Below the pieces are notes generated by a model. That model was not told the DNA's origin, did not search any database, and saw nothing but the letters and a program-made list of their open reading frames with translations. A stretch of 64,000 bases of DNA. It comes from Pengzhenrongella sp031582905 (GTDB taxonomy: Bacteria; Actinomycetota; Actinomycetes; Actinomycetales; Cellulomonadaceae). The translations under genes and the position numbers were made by a program. The stretch covers positions 3,720,001-3,784,000 of the forward strand of contig NZ_CP133990.1 of the NCBI RefSeq assembly GCF_031582905.1, in the 5' to 3' direction. Below are positions 1 through 9,722 of this stretch, in pieces (position 1 is the first letter of the stretch; every line of letters begins with the position of its first letter).

Positions 1-156
1 GCACCACCCAGCACCCCGGTCACTGCACGTTCGTGCACGCTCCTTGTGCGCCCACCCGACCGCGAGAAGCATGACCGCGGGGGCACGGGCGGCGACGGAG
101 CCGCTCCGACGACCCCGCGTTCCGGATCGCTGACGGGGTCGATCGAGGAGGAGACC

Positions 157-1731
157 GTGAAGAGAGCCGCACGCTCGCTGGGCGCGTTGATGGCATGGAC
201 GTTCGCCGTGGCCGGGACCGTGGGGGCCGCGGCACCCGCCGCATCGGCCGCCCCCGGGTCCCACCCGGCGACGGCGGCGGTGGAGGACGCGCGCGTGACG
301 CCGGTGCCGGACGTGTCCGGACCGCTGCCGGCGACCGACGACTCGTACCCGTTCGGCGCCGCCGACCGGCAGCTGGTCCCCCAGGACCTGTCCCGCGAGC
401 ACTACGTCGAGGAGGAGTTCGTCGTCAGCGGCACGGCGAACGTCTACACCTGGCCCGAGACCGGGCCCGCCGTCGTGCGCACGCCGGACGCGCCGTACAC
501 CACGCGGGTGCTCGTGCGCCGGCCCGCGAACGGCGCCCGGTTCAGCGGGAACGTCGTCGTCGAGATGCTCAACCCGTCGAACCTGTTCGACCTCAACATC
601 GGGTGGGCGGTCGCGCACCGGCAGATGATCGCCAACGGCGACGCGTGGGTCGGGATCACCGCCAAGCCGATCGCCGTCGACGCCCTGCAGACCTTCGACC
701 CCGGGCGCTACGGCGCCCTCTCCTTCGCGAACCCGCTGCCGCTGGACGACCCGCTCAACTGCGCGACGGTCGCGGCCGACAGCTCGCGCCTCACCGAGAA
801 CGGCCTGGTGTGGGACATCTACAGCCAGGTCGGCACGTGGCTGCGCAGCGACGACGCGAGCAACCCGCTGCGGTACCGGTCCACCGAGAGCCAGGTCGAG
901 CGGGCGTACGGGTTCGGCTACTCCCAGACCGGCGGGTACCTCGTCAACTACATCAACGCGGTGCACCCGCTCGTCGTCGAGTCCGACGGCGCCCCGGTCT
1001 ACGACGCGTACCTCGTGGCGGTCGCGGGCGGCGGGTTCGCCGGTGCCTACCCGATGAACCAGTGCGAGCCCGCCCCGCCCGCGGGCGACCCGCGACGGCA
1101 GATCCACGACGCCGGCGTCCCCGTCATGCGGATCATGTCCCAGTCGGACTACCTGCCCGGCATCGGGTCACGCCGTCCGGACAGCGACGTGCCCGGCGAC
1201 CGGTATCGCCACTACGAGATGGCCGGTGCCGGCCACGCCACCCCGGACGAGCTGTACTACTCCGCGCAGCCGGCGGACATCCTCCGGGCGGACCGCAGCG
1301 TCCCGCCGATGTCGTGCGACGAGGGGCCGCGCAGCCGGTTCCCGAGCGCGATCTTCTTCGACGCCGCCCTACGCAACCTCGACCTGTGGGTCCGTGAGGG
1401 CGTCGCCCCGCCGCGCTCGGAACCGATCGAGGTGGTCGACGGCGCCCCGGTGCTCGACCGGTTCGGCAACGTCCGGGGCGGGCTGCGCTCGCCGTACCTC
1501 GACGTGCCCACCAGCACCTGGTACGGCACCGCGACCGGTGCGTCCTTCTGCTTCATCGCCGGGTACGAGCGGCCGTTCGACACCGCGACGCTCACCGAGC
1601 TCTACGGCAACGAGGGCGTCTACATCCGCGCGGTGCGGGCGAGCATCAATGAGCTTGTCGACGAGCGGTGGCTCACGAAGGACGACGCGCGGTGGCTGTT
1701 CCGCGAGGCGACGCGGGTCGACATCCGCTGA
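157..1731 (+). CDS. secreted alpha/beta hydrolase domain protein (Abhydrolase_10 type)
   Basis: Predicted exported hydrolase of about 524 residues; substrate unknown. I chose GTG 157 because a purine-rich GAGGAGGAG site lies just upstream and the protein then opens with KRAARSLGALMAW, a hydrophobic stretch and an Ala-rich cleavage region (APAASAAP), a Sec signal peptide. A longer frame from 46 has no leader-like start. The nucleophile elbow is GFGYSQTGG near residue 252-260 (Ser about 256), and a late catalytic His is likely in GAGHATP near residue 360. Length and layout match the alpha/beta hydrolase family PF20091, whose members are poorly characterised esterase-like proteins. It stands alone and is convergent with the prephenate dehydratase gene, 31 bases away. 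Confidence 0.8.
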   Translation: MKRAARSLGALMAWTFAVAGTVGAAAPAASAAPGSHPATAAVEDARVTPVPDVSGPLPATDDSYPFGAADRQLVPQDLSREHYVEEEFVVSGTANVYTWPETGPAVVRTPDAPYTTRVLVRRPANGARFSGNVVVEMLNPSNLFDLNIGWAVAHRQMIANGDAWVGITAKPIAVDALQTFDPGRYGALSFANPLPLDDPLNCATVAADSSRLTENGLVWDIYSQVGTWLRSDDASNPLRYRSTESQVERAYGFGYSQTGGYLVNYINAVHPLVVESDGAPVYDAYLVAVAGGGFAGAYPMNQCEPAPPAGDPRRQIHDAGVPVMRIMSQSDYLPGIGSRRPDSDVPGDRYRHYEMAGAGHATPDELYYSAQPADILRADRSVPPMSCDEGPRSRFPSAIFFDAALRNLDLWVREGVAPPRSEPIEVVDGAPVLDRFGNVRGGLRSPYLDVPTSTWYGTATGASFCFIAGYERPFDTATLTELYGNEGVYIRAVRASINELVDERWLTKDDARWLFREATRVDIR

Positions 1732-1762
1732 TGCGACCGCGCTGTGATCAGACCTGGACGCG

Positions 1763-2734
1763 TCAGCTCGCGCGTCCCCCGCGCAGGTCCTCGACCCACT
1801 GCCGGGCGCCGGCGAAGGCGTCGTCGGTCATGCCGGGCTCGATGCGCGGGGCGACGCCGTCGGCCCGCGGGTAGGAGCCCAGGAAGCGCACGTGCGGGCA
1901 CACCCGGTGCAGCCCCATGAGGGCCTCCGCGACGCGCTCCTCGGCGACGTGCCCCTCGGCGTCGATCGAGAACGAGTAGCGGCCCATGAGGTCGCCGATG
2001 GGCCGCGACTCGATCCGGGACAGGTTCACCCCGCGCGCCGCGAACTGCTCGAGCATCTCCAGCAGCGCACCGGCGTCGTTGCTCGGCAGGTGAACGACGA
2101 GCGACGTCTTGTCCGAGCCGGTCGGCGCCGGCACCGGGCCGGGCCGGCCCACGACGACGAACCGGGTCACCGCGCGCTCGTTGTCCGCGACCTGGGTCGC
2201 GAGCACCTCGAGCCCGTACAGCTCGGCGGTCAGCGGCGCGACCAGCGCCGCCTCGAAGCCGGGGTCGGCCGCGGCGCCGGACCCGGCCGCCGGGTCGGCG
2301 AGCAGCGCACCGGCGGCCGCGGTCGACGTCGCCGGGACGTGCACCACCCCGGGCAGGTGGGTGTTGACCCAGCGCCGGCACTGCGCCCACGCGTGCGGGT
2401 GGGTCGACACCCGCCGGACGTCGGCGAGCCGGGTGCCGGGTCGCCCGGCGAGCACGAACGTGATCGGCACGAGGACCTCGCGCAGCAGGACGAGCGCCAG
2501 GCCGGTCGCCAGGGTGTCCAGGGTCGCGGTGACGCCGCCCTCGACGGAGTTCTCGATCGGCACGACGGCGTAGTCGGCCCGCACCGCCCGCACTGACTCC
2601 AGCGCGGAGACGACGTCGACCTGCGGCAGGTACTGCGCCTCGTCGGGGGACGCGACCTGCCGCAGCGCGGCCTCGGTGAACGTGCCGGCCGGTCCCAGGT
2701 AGGCGTAGCGCGGGGGCGGTGCGGTGGCTGGCAC
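1763..2734 (-). CDS. pheA: prephenate dehydratase
   Basis: Converts prephenate to phenylpyruvate in phenylalanine synthesis; cytoplasmic. It has 323 residues, the usual size of a monofunctional bacterial enzyme. The N-terminal half is the periplasmic-binding-like catalytic domain (AYLGPAGTFTEAAL at the start, VPIENSVEGGV near residue 60). The conserved TRF motif appears in NERAVTRFVVVG near residue 190. A C-terminal ACT domain (about 205-290) carries the Phe-binding ESRP motif (LSRIESRPIGDLMGRY), so feedback inhibition by phenylalanine is expected. The start is GTG, preceded by AGGAG in the leader CAGGAGCGCCACC. No attenuator or T-box is visible in the 143 bases upstream. It is divergent from the membrane-protein gene at 2878. 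Confidence 0.95.
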   Translation of the reverse strand: MPATAPPPRYAYLGPAGTFTEAALRQVASPDEAQYLPQVDVVSALESVRAVRADYAVVPIENSVEGGVTATLDTLATGLALVLLREVLVPITFVLAGRPGTRLADVRRVSTHPHAWAQCRRWVNTHLPGVVHVPATSTAAAGALLADPAAGSGAAADPGFEAALVAPLTAELYGLEVLATQVADNERAVTRFVVVGRPGPVPAPTGSDKTSLVVHLPSNDAGALLEMLEQFAARGVNLSRIESRPIGDLMGRYSFSIDAEGHVAEERVAEALMGLHRVCPHVRFLGSYPRADGVAPRIEPGMTDDAFAGARQWVEDLRGGRAS

Positions 2735-2877
2735 GGTGGCGCTCCTGAACGGGTCGCGGGACGCGGGCGCGGCCGGTCGGCCGCAGCGCGGCGCCCTGCC
2801 AGGACGATGGGCAGCAGGGCGCTGCGAGCCTAGTGGCCGGTCCGTCGCGGCACCGGGGGCGCCCGTAGGCTGGAGCG

Positions 2878-5364
2878 GTGCCCCTGCGTCCGAGGTCCGT
2901 CCGTGCGCTGTGCGCCGCCGTGATGGCCGCCGCAGCCGTGCTGCTGACCGGTCTGGCGGGTGTGCTCACCGCGCCCGCCGCCGTCGCCGCCCCCGAGCCG
3001 GACGAGCGCCGCGTCGTCGTCGTCGGTGCCGCGGGGCTGCGCTGGGACGACGTCGGGGCGCTGACCACCCCGGCGCTGTGGGCGCTGTCGCGCGAGGGCG
3101 CGGTCGGCACGGTGTCCGCGCGCAGCGTGCGGTCGTCGGCGTGCCCCGTGGACGGGTGGCTCGCCCTGTCCGCCGGCGCCCGCGCCGCGGACCTGCCCGG
3201 CGAGACCTCGAACGAGTGCCGCCGCATGCGGCTGCCGGCCACGGGCGAGCCCGTCCCGGGCTGGGCCGACTACCTGCAGTCCGCCGACGAGGAGGCGTTC
3301 AGCGCCCGGCCCGGGATCCTCGGCGACGCCGTCCGGGACGGCGGCGTGACCGCGACCGGGTTCGGCGGGGGCGCCGCGATCGCGCTGGCCGGGCCGGACG
3401 GTCTCCCGGTCGGCGAGGTGCGCCCCGTGCCGGTCGACGCCGACGCACTGGCCGACCGCATCGGGGACGCCCTGGCGGCCTCGGAGCTGGTCGTGCTCGA
3501 CGCCGGCTCGGTGCGCGACCCGGGCCAGGGCCTCGTCGACCGCCCGTCGTCCGGCCTGGACGCCGACGGCGACGGCCTCCCGGACCCGGACGCCGAGCCG
3601 GTCCCCGAGCCCGAGCCCGTGGACGACGACAGCCTGACCGCCCCGGACGCCGTCACCGAGCCGACCCGCTCCGAGCAGGTGCGCGTGCTCGACGAGCGCG
3701 TCGGCGCGGTGCTCCGCGCGGTCACCCGCGCCGACCACGCCACCACCGTCCTGGTCGCGTCGCTCGCCGACTCCGGGCGGTCCCCGCACCTGCAGCTCGC
3801 CGCGGCGCTCGGACCGCCCGCGGTCGCCGGCACCGGTGCGTTCGACGGCGACCTGCTGTCCTCGCGCTCGACCCGCCAGCCGGGGTACGTCATGACGACG
3901 GACCTCACCCCGACGGTGCTGACCGCGCTCGGCGTGCGCGACGCCGCCCCGAGCGGCGCGCTCGTCGGATCGCCGGTCACGACCGTCGACGGCCCGCCGC
4001 TGGCGAGCCAGCGGGTCGCGGCGATGATCGACGAGGACCGCCACGCGTGGGCGGTCCGGCCCCTGGTCGGGCCGTTCTTCACGCTGCTCATCGTGGTCAA
4101 CCTCGTGCTCTACGCCCTCGTCACGCTCGGGCTCAACGGCGCCGTGCTGGAGAGCCTGGGCAGCGGGCTCAACCGGGTGCTGCCCGGTCGGTGGGGTCGT
4201 GCGGTCGCGTCGGCGCTGCACGGGCGACCCGTCCCCGTGCTCGCCGGGCTGCGGGTCGCCGGGGTCGCGGTGGCGTCGGTCCCGGTCGCGACGTTCCTGG
4301 CCAACCTCCTGCCGTGGTGGCGCGCGACCCCGCCGTCGTACGCGCTCGCCGGGCTCGTCGTCGCGTGGGTCGCGGTCGTGACGGCGCTGGCCCTGCTGCC
4401 CCGGTGGAAGACGTGGCCGCTCGGACCGCTCGGCGTGGTCGCCGCGGTGACCGCGGTCGTCGTCACCGCCGACGTCGTCACCGGCGGCCGCCTGCAGATC
4501 TCCTCGCTCATGGGGGTCCAGCCGCTCGTCGGGGCGCGGTTCTACGGGTTCAACAACCAGGCGTTCGCGCTGTTCGCGGCGAGCAGCGTCCTGCTCGCCG
4601 TCGCGCTCGCCAACCCCCTCGTGCAGCGCGGCCGACGCCGCCTCGCGGCCGCCCTGGTCGCCGTCCTCGGCGTGGTCGCCACGGTGCTCGACGGCATGCC
4701 CGGCCTCGGCAGCGACTTCGGCGGGCCGCCGGCGCTCGTGCCGGGCTTCGCCGCCCTCGCCCTGCTCGCGGCGGGCGTCCGGATCAGCTGGCTCAAGGCG
4801 GTGGGCGTGCTCGCCGGAGCCGCGGTCGTGGTGATCGGCTTCGCGGTGATCGACTGGACGCGTCCGCCCGACGCCCGCACGCACCTGGGCCGCTTCGTCG
4901 AGACCGTGCTGGACGGCGGGCTGTGGCCGGTCATCGTGCGCAAGGCCGGGCAGAACCTGGAGATCCTGTTCGGCAACTGGCTGACCCTGCTCGCGATCGG
5001 CGGGATCGCGCTCGTCGTCCTCGTCCTGGGCCGCCCGCTGCGGACGGCGGCGTCCGCGCCCGACGGCGGCCCGTTCGGCTGGCTCTCGGCCGGTGCGCCG
5101 CTCACCCGGCTCGAGTCCGACGCGCCGATGCTGCGCCCGGGGCTGATCGCGCTCGCCGTGACCCTCGGGATCGGGTTCGCGATCAACGACTCCGGCGTCG
5201 TCATCCCGGCAGTCGGCGTCGCGGTCGCCGTCCCCCTGCTGGTCGCGGCGTGCGCGGGCTGGATGCTGTCGGTGCGCCCGGAGCCGGGCACACCGGCGCC
5301 GGCCATGCCGCGGGCGCCGTCGGGCACGCCGGCGGGGGCGACGCGCGCGACGACGCCGCGCTGA
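2878..5364 (+). CDS. large membrane protein with phosphatase-like N-terminal domain
   Basis: Function unknown. The 828-residue protein begins with a signal peptide (GTG start; hydrophobic segment to about residue 38). An extracytoplasmic domain follows to about residue 390; it opens RRVVVVGAAGLRWDDV, contains TPALWALSREGAVG and later DHATTVLVASLADSG, a pattern resembling alkaline-phosphatase/sulfatase-superfamily folds. From about residue 395 it alternates hydrophobic helices and short Arg-rich loops, roughly ten membrane segments. An acidic insert (DPDAEPVPEPEPVDDD) sits near residue 240. Homologous integral membrane proteins are known in actinobacteria without assigned function. It is followed by a convergent glycosyltransferase gene, so a cell-envelope role is plausible but inferred only from membrane location and neighbour. 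Confidence 0.75.
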   Translation: MPLRPRSVRALCAAVMAAAAVLLTGLAGVLTAPAAVAAPEPDERRVVVVGAAGLRWDDVGALTTPALWALSREGAVGTVSARSVRSSACPVDGWLALSAGARAADLPGETSNECRRMRLPATGEPVPGWADYLQSADEEAFSARPGILGDAVRDGGVTATGFGGGAAIALAGPDGLPVGEVRPVPVDADALADRIGDALAASELVVLDAGSVRDPGQGLVDRPSSGLDADGDGLPDPDAEPVPEPEPVDDDSLTAPDAVTEPTRSEQVRVLDERVGAVLRAVTRADHATTVLVASLADSGRSPHLQLAAALGPPAVAGTGAFDGDLLSSRSTRQPGYVMTTDLTPTVLTALGVRDAAPSGALVGSPVTTVDGPPLASQRVAAMIDEDRHAWAVRPLVGPFFTLLIVVNLVLYALVTLGLNGAVLESLGSGLNRVLPGRWGRAVASALHGRPVPVLAGLRVAGVAVASVPVATFLANLLPWWRATPPSYALAGLVVAWVAVVTALALLPRWKTWPLGPLGVVAAVTAVVVTADVVTGGRLQISSLMGVQPLVGARFYGFNNQAFALFAASSVLLAVALANPLVQRGRRRLAAALVAVLGVVATVLDGMPGLGSDFGGPPALVPGFAALALLAAGVRISWLKAVGVLAGAAVVVIGFAVIDWTRPPDARTHLGRFVETVLDGGLWPVIVRKAGQNLEILFGNWLTLLAIGGIALVVLVLGRPLRTAASAPDGGPFGWLSAGAPLTRLESDAPMLRPGLIALAVTLGIGFAINDSGVVIPAVGVAVAVPLLVAACAGWMLSVRPEPGTPAPAMPRAPSGTPAGATRATTPR

Positions 5365-5432
5365 CCGGCTGACCGGCCGGCCGGCGAGGTCGCGCGGCGC
5401 TGCGCCGACGCTCGGTCGGCCGGTGCGCCGGG

Positions 5433-6235
5433 TCAGCGGTGCGTGCGCGGCCCGGGCGGCGGCAGGACCGTCTGGCGGGCGCCGCCGACCGCGGAGCGCA
5501 GCCGGCGGTTGCTCACGGCGAGCATGACGTCGCGGTACTGCGCGGCCCGGTGCAGTTGACCCTTGAGGTCCTTGCCGGACGGCCGGTGCCGCAGCTCGCA
5601 CGGGACCTCGACCGCGATGAACCCCTGGCGCAGCAGGTCGATCGTCATGCCCGTCTCGACACCCCAGCCGCGCGCGAGCGGCGTCGCGGCCTCGAACGCC
5701 CGCCGGGTCAGGCAGCGCATGCCGGACAACGGCTGGGTCGGCGTCCACCCGGTGGCGCGCTGGATCGCCCGTCGCGCGGCGCCGACGACGATGCCGTGGC
5801 CGCCGGCCCCCGGCTGCCGGGGCAGCAGCGCGATGGAGACGTCCGCCTGCCCCTCGAGGACCGGTGGGACGAGCGGCGCGGTGTTGACCGCGGTGTCCCC
5901 GAGGTCGCCGTCGATGAACAGCAGCAGCCGGGGCGGCCGGTCGGCGACGTCGCGCATCGCGACGACCGCGGCACCGGTCTCCATCGCGGCGGCCTTGCCG
6001 CGGTTGTGCGAGTGCCGCACGACCACGGCGCCGGCCTCGCGGGCGACGTGCTGGGTGTCGTCGACGCTGCCGTCGTCGACCACGAGGACGAGGTCGACGT
6101 GCGGGATCGCCCGCGCGGACCGGACCGTCGCCGCGATCCGGCGCGACTCGTCCTTCGCCGGGATGATGACGGCGACGCGCTGCCGGGCACGCGCGGCACC
6201 GCGGGGGCTGCCGGCTGCGTCGTCACGCGTTCCAC
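5433..6235 (-). CDS. family 2 glycosyltransferase (one-base frame break near 6185)
   Basis: GT-A fold glycosyltransferase, probably acting on a nucleotide sugar with a lipid or carbohydrate acceptor. Visible parts are the N-terminal strand VAVIIPAKDE, the LVVDDGSVDDTQ motif, NRGKAAAMETG and a FIDGDLGD box corresponding to the metal-binding DXD region. The frame holding these motifs has no start codon: it is open only back to a TAG just upstream. The start region (GTG 6235 or 6226, reading TTQPAAPAVPRVPG) is one frame away. Adding one base in the CCGGG at 6183-6187 joins them as PRVPGQRVAVIIPAKDE and gives 267 residues with a correct codon count. It sits next to the DUF5926 gene, 36 bases downstream of that gene's stop on the same strand. 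Confidence 0.8.
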
Positions 6236-6271
6236 CCTAACGAGATGTCCGGACGGGGCCAGGCGACCACG

Positions 6272-7099
6272 TCAGCGCAGGGTGACCTGGCGCGAGACCA
6301 GGCCGGCACGGGCCCGGCGGGCCGCGGGGTCGAGCGGCGACGTGTCCGCGAGCGCCTCGGCGAACCGCTCGCCCCACTCGACCGCGGGGGCCTCGACCTC
6401 GCCGGCCTCGGTCCCCGGCGGCAGCTCCCACACGGGAACGACGACGCCGCTGGAGCGGAAGTAGCCGACGAACCGTGCGTCCCCGATCGCCGAGCGGCGG
6501 GCGCCGTGCAGGCGCGCGAGCGCGTCGACCATGACCTGCTCGTCGTGCGGCATGGCCCAGCGCAGGAACTCCTTGTCACCCATCCGGCACCAGTAGGCCG
6601 ACTCGACCGACGTGAGCTTGACCGTCGGGATGACCGTGGAGTTGGCCTCCTCGAGGGACGCGGTCACGTCCGGGGTCACCTCGGTGTCCGGGGCGAGCCA
6701 GTAGTCGAAGCCGTCGTGCACGGTGACGTCGAACGGGACGGTGGGGTCGAGGATGTCCTGCAGGCGCGGGCCGGGCTCGGGCAGCGCGGTCGTGGTGACC
6801 GGCATGCCCGGCTCGAGCTCGAGCGCCTCGAGGAGCGCCGCGGCGACGTCCCGGCTCGCGTCGCCCGAGCCGGCGCGGGTCTGCAGGGCGAGCAGGACGA
6901 CGCCGTCGGCGCGGTGCAGCGCGGGCCAGCCCATGGGCAGCAGCGTCGTCACGACGACGTCCCGGGCGCCGTGCTCGGCGGTGGTGCGGGCGGTCGCTGT
7001 CGCGGCCGGGACGATCTCGCGCATCGCGACCCAGTCGGGCTCGCCCGGCAGCCCCTCGAAGGGGCGCAGCACGAACGGGACGGGAGCTTTCTTTGCCAT
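6272..7099 (-). CDS. DUF5926 family protein
   Basis: Conserved actinobacterial protein of unknown function, 275 residues, starting ATG with MAKKAPVPFVLRPFEGLPGE. That opening, together with DWVAMREIVPAATATA, is typical of the DUF5926 family, as I remember it. There is no signal peptide or membrane segment, so it should be cytoplasmic. Other recognisable stretches are TLLPMGWPALHRADG and YWCRMGDKEFLRWAMPHDE. It may be cotranscribed with the downstream glycosyltransferase gene (36-base gap). No catalytic residues can be assigned from sequence alone. Confidence 0.85.
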   Translation of the reverse strand: MAKKAPVPFVLRPFEGLPGEPDWVAMREIVPAATATARTTAEHGARDVVVTTLLPMGWPALHRADGVVLLALQTRAGSGDASRDVAAALLEALELEPGMPVTTTALPEPGPRLQDILDPTVPFDVTVHDGFDYWLAPDTEVTPDVTASLEEANSTVIPTVKLTSVESAYWCRMGDKEFLRWAMPHDEQVMVDALARLHGARRSAIGDARFVGYFRSSGVVVPVWELPPGTEAGEVEAPAVEWGERFAEALADTSPLDPAARRARAGLVSRQVTLR

Positions 7100-7169
7100 G
7101 CCGTGAGACTACCGGGCTGTGCCGGTGAGCTGCCGGTGGACTGCCGGTGGGGCCGGGCTGACCGACCGG

Positions 7170-7490
7170 TCAGACGACGGGCAGCCCGGCGCGCGCCCAG
7201 TCGACCATGCCGCCCTCGACGTTGACCGCGTCGCGGCCGCCCTGCACGAGCCAGGCCGTGGCCTGGGCGGAGCGCCCGCCGGCGTGGCACACCACGAGCA
7301 GCCGCTGGTCCTCGGGGAGCTCGTCGACGCGGTCGGGCAGGTCGCCGAGCGGGATGTGGACGGCGTCGGGCGCGTGGCCGGCGTCCCACTCGTCCTGCTC
7401 GCGGACGTCGAGCAGGACCGTGCCCGACGGCACGGGCTGGGCGGGGTCGAGATCGGTTACGGCCACGGAGGGCACCTGAGGCGGGAACAT
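7170..7490 (-). CDS. single-domain rhodanese-like sulfurtransferase
   Basis: A 106-residue single rhodanese domain. It shows VLLDVREQDEWDAGHAPDA in the first half and the active-site loop CHAGGRS, with the catalytic Cys that would carry a persulfide. The end GGMVDWARAGLPVV is the usual final helix. It has no signal peptide and is presumed cytoplasmic. The physiological sulfur donor and acceptor cannot be inferred. ATG 7490 is used; an internal GTG giving VPSVAVTDL is an alternative. It is divergent from pgm, whose ATG lies 63 bases away. Confidence 0.9.
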   Translation of the reverse strand: MFPPQVPSVAVTDLDPAQPVPSGTVLLDVREQDEWDAGHAPDAVHIPLGDLPDRVDELPEDQRLLVVCHAGGRSAQATAWLVQGGRDAVNVEGGMVDWARAGLPVV

Positions 7491-7552
7491 CGCCTCAGGC
7501 TAGTGCGGGCGAACCCGTGCCGCAGGGGCCGCCCGGTGCAAGGATCGGCGCC

Positions 7553-9231
7553 ATGCACCCGCGCGCCGGAACCACCGCCCTGCCCGAGGACCTCATCGAC
7601 ACCGATGCCGTCGTGAGCGCCTACTACGACCGCGTGCCCGACCTCGACGACGTCGCCCAGCAGGTCGTGTTCGGCACGTCCGGGCACCGCGGGTCCAGCC
7701 TCGACGGCGCCTTCAACGAGCCGCACATCATCGCGACCACCGCCGCGATCGTGGAGTACCGACGCGCGCAGGGCACCGACGGGCCGCTGTTCATCGGGCG
7801 CGACACCCACGCGCTGTCCGAGCCGGCCTGGCGCACCGCCCTGGAGGTGCTGGCCGCGGCGGGTGTCGAGGTGCACGTCGACGCGCGGGACAGCTTCACC
7901 CCGACCCCTGCGGTGTCGCACGCGATCCTGCTGCACAACGGCGCCGCGACGTCGCAGGGCGTGCGCACGAACGGCCCCGGTCTCGCCGACGGCATCGTCG
8001 TGACGCCGTCGCACAACCCGCCGCGCGACGGCGGCTTCAAGTACAACCCGCCGCACGGCGGCCCCGCCGGGTCGGACGCCACCGGCTGGATCGCGAACCG
8101 GGCGAACGAGCTGCTGCGGTCGGGCGTGGGTCAGGTGCCGCGGGTCAGCGTGGAGAAGGCGCTGGCCGCGGACACCACGCGCCGGCACGACTTCCTGTCG
8201 GCGTACGTCGACGACCTGCCCAACGTGCTGGACCTCGCCGCGATCCGCGACGCCGGCGTGCGCATCGGCGCCGACCCGCTGGGCGGCGCCGCGGTCGAGT
8301 ACTGGGGCGCGATCGCCGAGCGGCACGGGCTCGACCTCACCGTGGTGAACCCCGCGGTCGACCCGCGGTGGTCGTTCATGACGCTGGACTGGGACGGCAA
8401 GATCCGGATGGACTGCTCGTCGCCGTCGGCCATGGCGTCCCTGGTCGCCACCATGGCCGGTTCGGGCGGGTCAGCCCCTACGACATCGCGACCGGCAACG
8501 ACGCCGACGCCGACCGGCACGGCATCGTCACCCCGGACGCCGGGCTGATGAACCCGAACCACTACCTCGCCGTCGCCATCCGGTACCTGTACTCCGGTGC
8601 GCGCCCGCAGTGGCCCGCCGGGGCGGCGATCGGCAAGACGCTGGTGTCCTCCGCGCTGATCGACCGGGTCGCCGCGGCGACCGGCCGGACCCTGCTGGAG
8701 GTCCCGGTCGGCTTCAAGTGGTTCGTGCCGGGGCTGCTCGACGGCTCGGTCGGCTTCGGTGGGGAGGAGTCCGCCGGCGCGTCGTTCCTGCGCCACGACG
8801 GCAGCGTGTGGACGACCGACAAGGACGGCATCCTGCTCGCCCTGCTCGCCTCGGAGATCACCGCCACGACGGGCAGGACGCCGTCGCAGCACCACGCCGA
8901 GCTCGTCGGGCAGTTCGGGGAGTCCTGGTACGCCCGGGTTGACGCCGCCGCGACGCTCGAGGAGAAGGCGACCCTCGGCAAGCTCGCCCCCGAGCAGGTC
9001 ACCGCGACCGAGCTCGCCGGCGAGCCGATCACCGCGAAGCTCACCGCGGCACCGGGCAACGGCGCGGCGATCGGCGGGCTCAAGGTGACCACGGAGAACG
9101 CGTGGTTCGCGGCGCGGCCGTCCGGCACGGAGAACGTCTACAAGATCTACGCCGAGTCCTTCGTCTCCGCCGAGCATCTCGAGCGGGTGCAGAGCGAGGC
9201 CAAGGACGTCGTCGCGGGCGCCCTGGGCTGA
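7553..9231 (+). CDS. pgm: alpha-D-glucose phosphate-specific phosphoglucomutase (one-base frame break near 8460)
   Basis: Interconverts glucose-1-phosphate and glucose-6-phosphate, linking glycogen, trehalose and wall-sugar synthesis to central metabolism. The first frame carries GTSGHRGSSLDGAFNE and the active phosphoserine loop TPSHNPPRDGG, then WDGKIRMDCSSPSAMASLVA. The next frame continues YDIATGNDADADRHGIVTP (the Mg-binding DADAD-type loop), LMNPNHYLAVAI, the sugar-binding GGEESAGASF and the C-terminal phosphate site RPSGTENVYKIYAES. One base is missing around 8456-8466 (GGCCGGTTCGGGCGGG); adding it gives 559 residues, the normal length. ATG 7553 was chosen over an upstream in-frame start because it begins the conserved N-terminus. 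Confidence 0.93.
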
Positions 9232-9245
9232 GCGGCCGGTCGGCC

Positions 9246-9279
9246 GGGTCCGCCCGGCCGGCGGGGTCCGCCCGGCCGG
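9246..9279. terminator. GC-rich repeated hairpin between convergent pgm and acetyltransferase genes
   Basis: Two copies of the 16-base string GGGTCCGCCCGGCCGG (9246-9261 and 9264-9279) follow the pgm stop. Each can fold as a short CCGGG/CCCGG hairpin, and the flanking GGCCGG tracts extend the pairing. Position between two converging genes suggests a bidirectional terminator. No T-tract is present, as is common in high-GC actinobacteria. Confidence 0.45.
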
Positions 9280-9288
9280 CCGGGGCGG

Positions 9289-9623
9289 TCAGCCGCCCTG
9301 GCCCCGCCCCGCCTCGGTCCGCACCAGGTCCTGGTAGTCGGGGTGCTCGCGGATGAACGCCGAGACGAACGCGCACAGGGGCATGACGCCGCGCCCGGAC
9401 GCCCGGACCTGGTCCAGCGCCTCGCGCACGAGCTGCGTCCCGATGCCGTGGCCCTCCTCGCCGGGGTCGACCTCGGTGTGCACCATCTCCAGGTCGGCGG
9501 CCGAGGAGTCCTCCCCGTGAACTGCGCGGGCCGGTAGTCGATGAACCCGACCACCTGCCCGTCCGGCGTGCGGGCCTCGAAGCGGGAGCGCTCGGGGTGG
9601 TCCTCGACGGTGATGGTGTCCAT
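9289..9623 (-). CDS. small GNAT-like acetyltransferase, Acetyltransf_CG type (one-base frame break near 9520)
   Basis: A predicted acetyl-CoA-binding protein of about 111 residues; acceptor unknown. The N-terminus (ATG 9623) reads MDTITVEDHPERSRFEAR and GQVVGFIDYR. After a frame change it continues GEDSSAADLEMVHTEVDPGE, then EGHGIGTQLVREALDQ, the pyrophosphate-binding loop, and ends in FIREHPDYQDLV. That order matches the short GCN5-related family PF14542. One missing base near the CACGGGGAGG at about 9514-9525 restores one frame of 112 codons. It lies convergent with pgm and divergent from the MFS gene at 9723. Confidence 0.82.
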
Positions 9624-9722
9624 GACCCGATCCTGCACCGGTGCGCCGGGGTGCGCAGCGTCACCGGTTCCCAGGCCTGCGCCGGCGGCGCCGGCGTGCG
9701 CGCCGGGTGGGACACTGCTGCG

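Noticed and set aside
2830..5748. 972-residue minus-strand open frame opposite the membrane-protein gene
   Set aside because: Arg/Gly/His-rich antisense frame produced by the high G+C third positions of the real plus-strand gene; no motif, helix or start signal.
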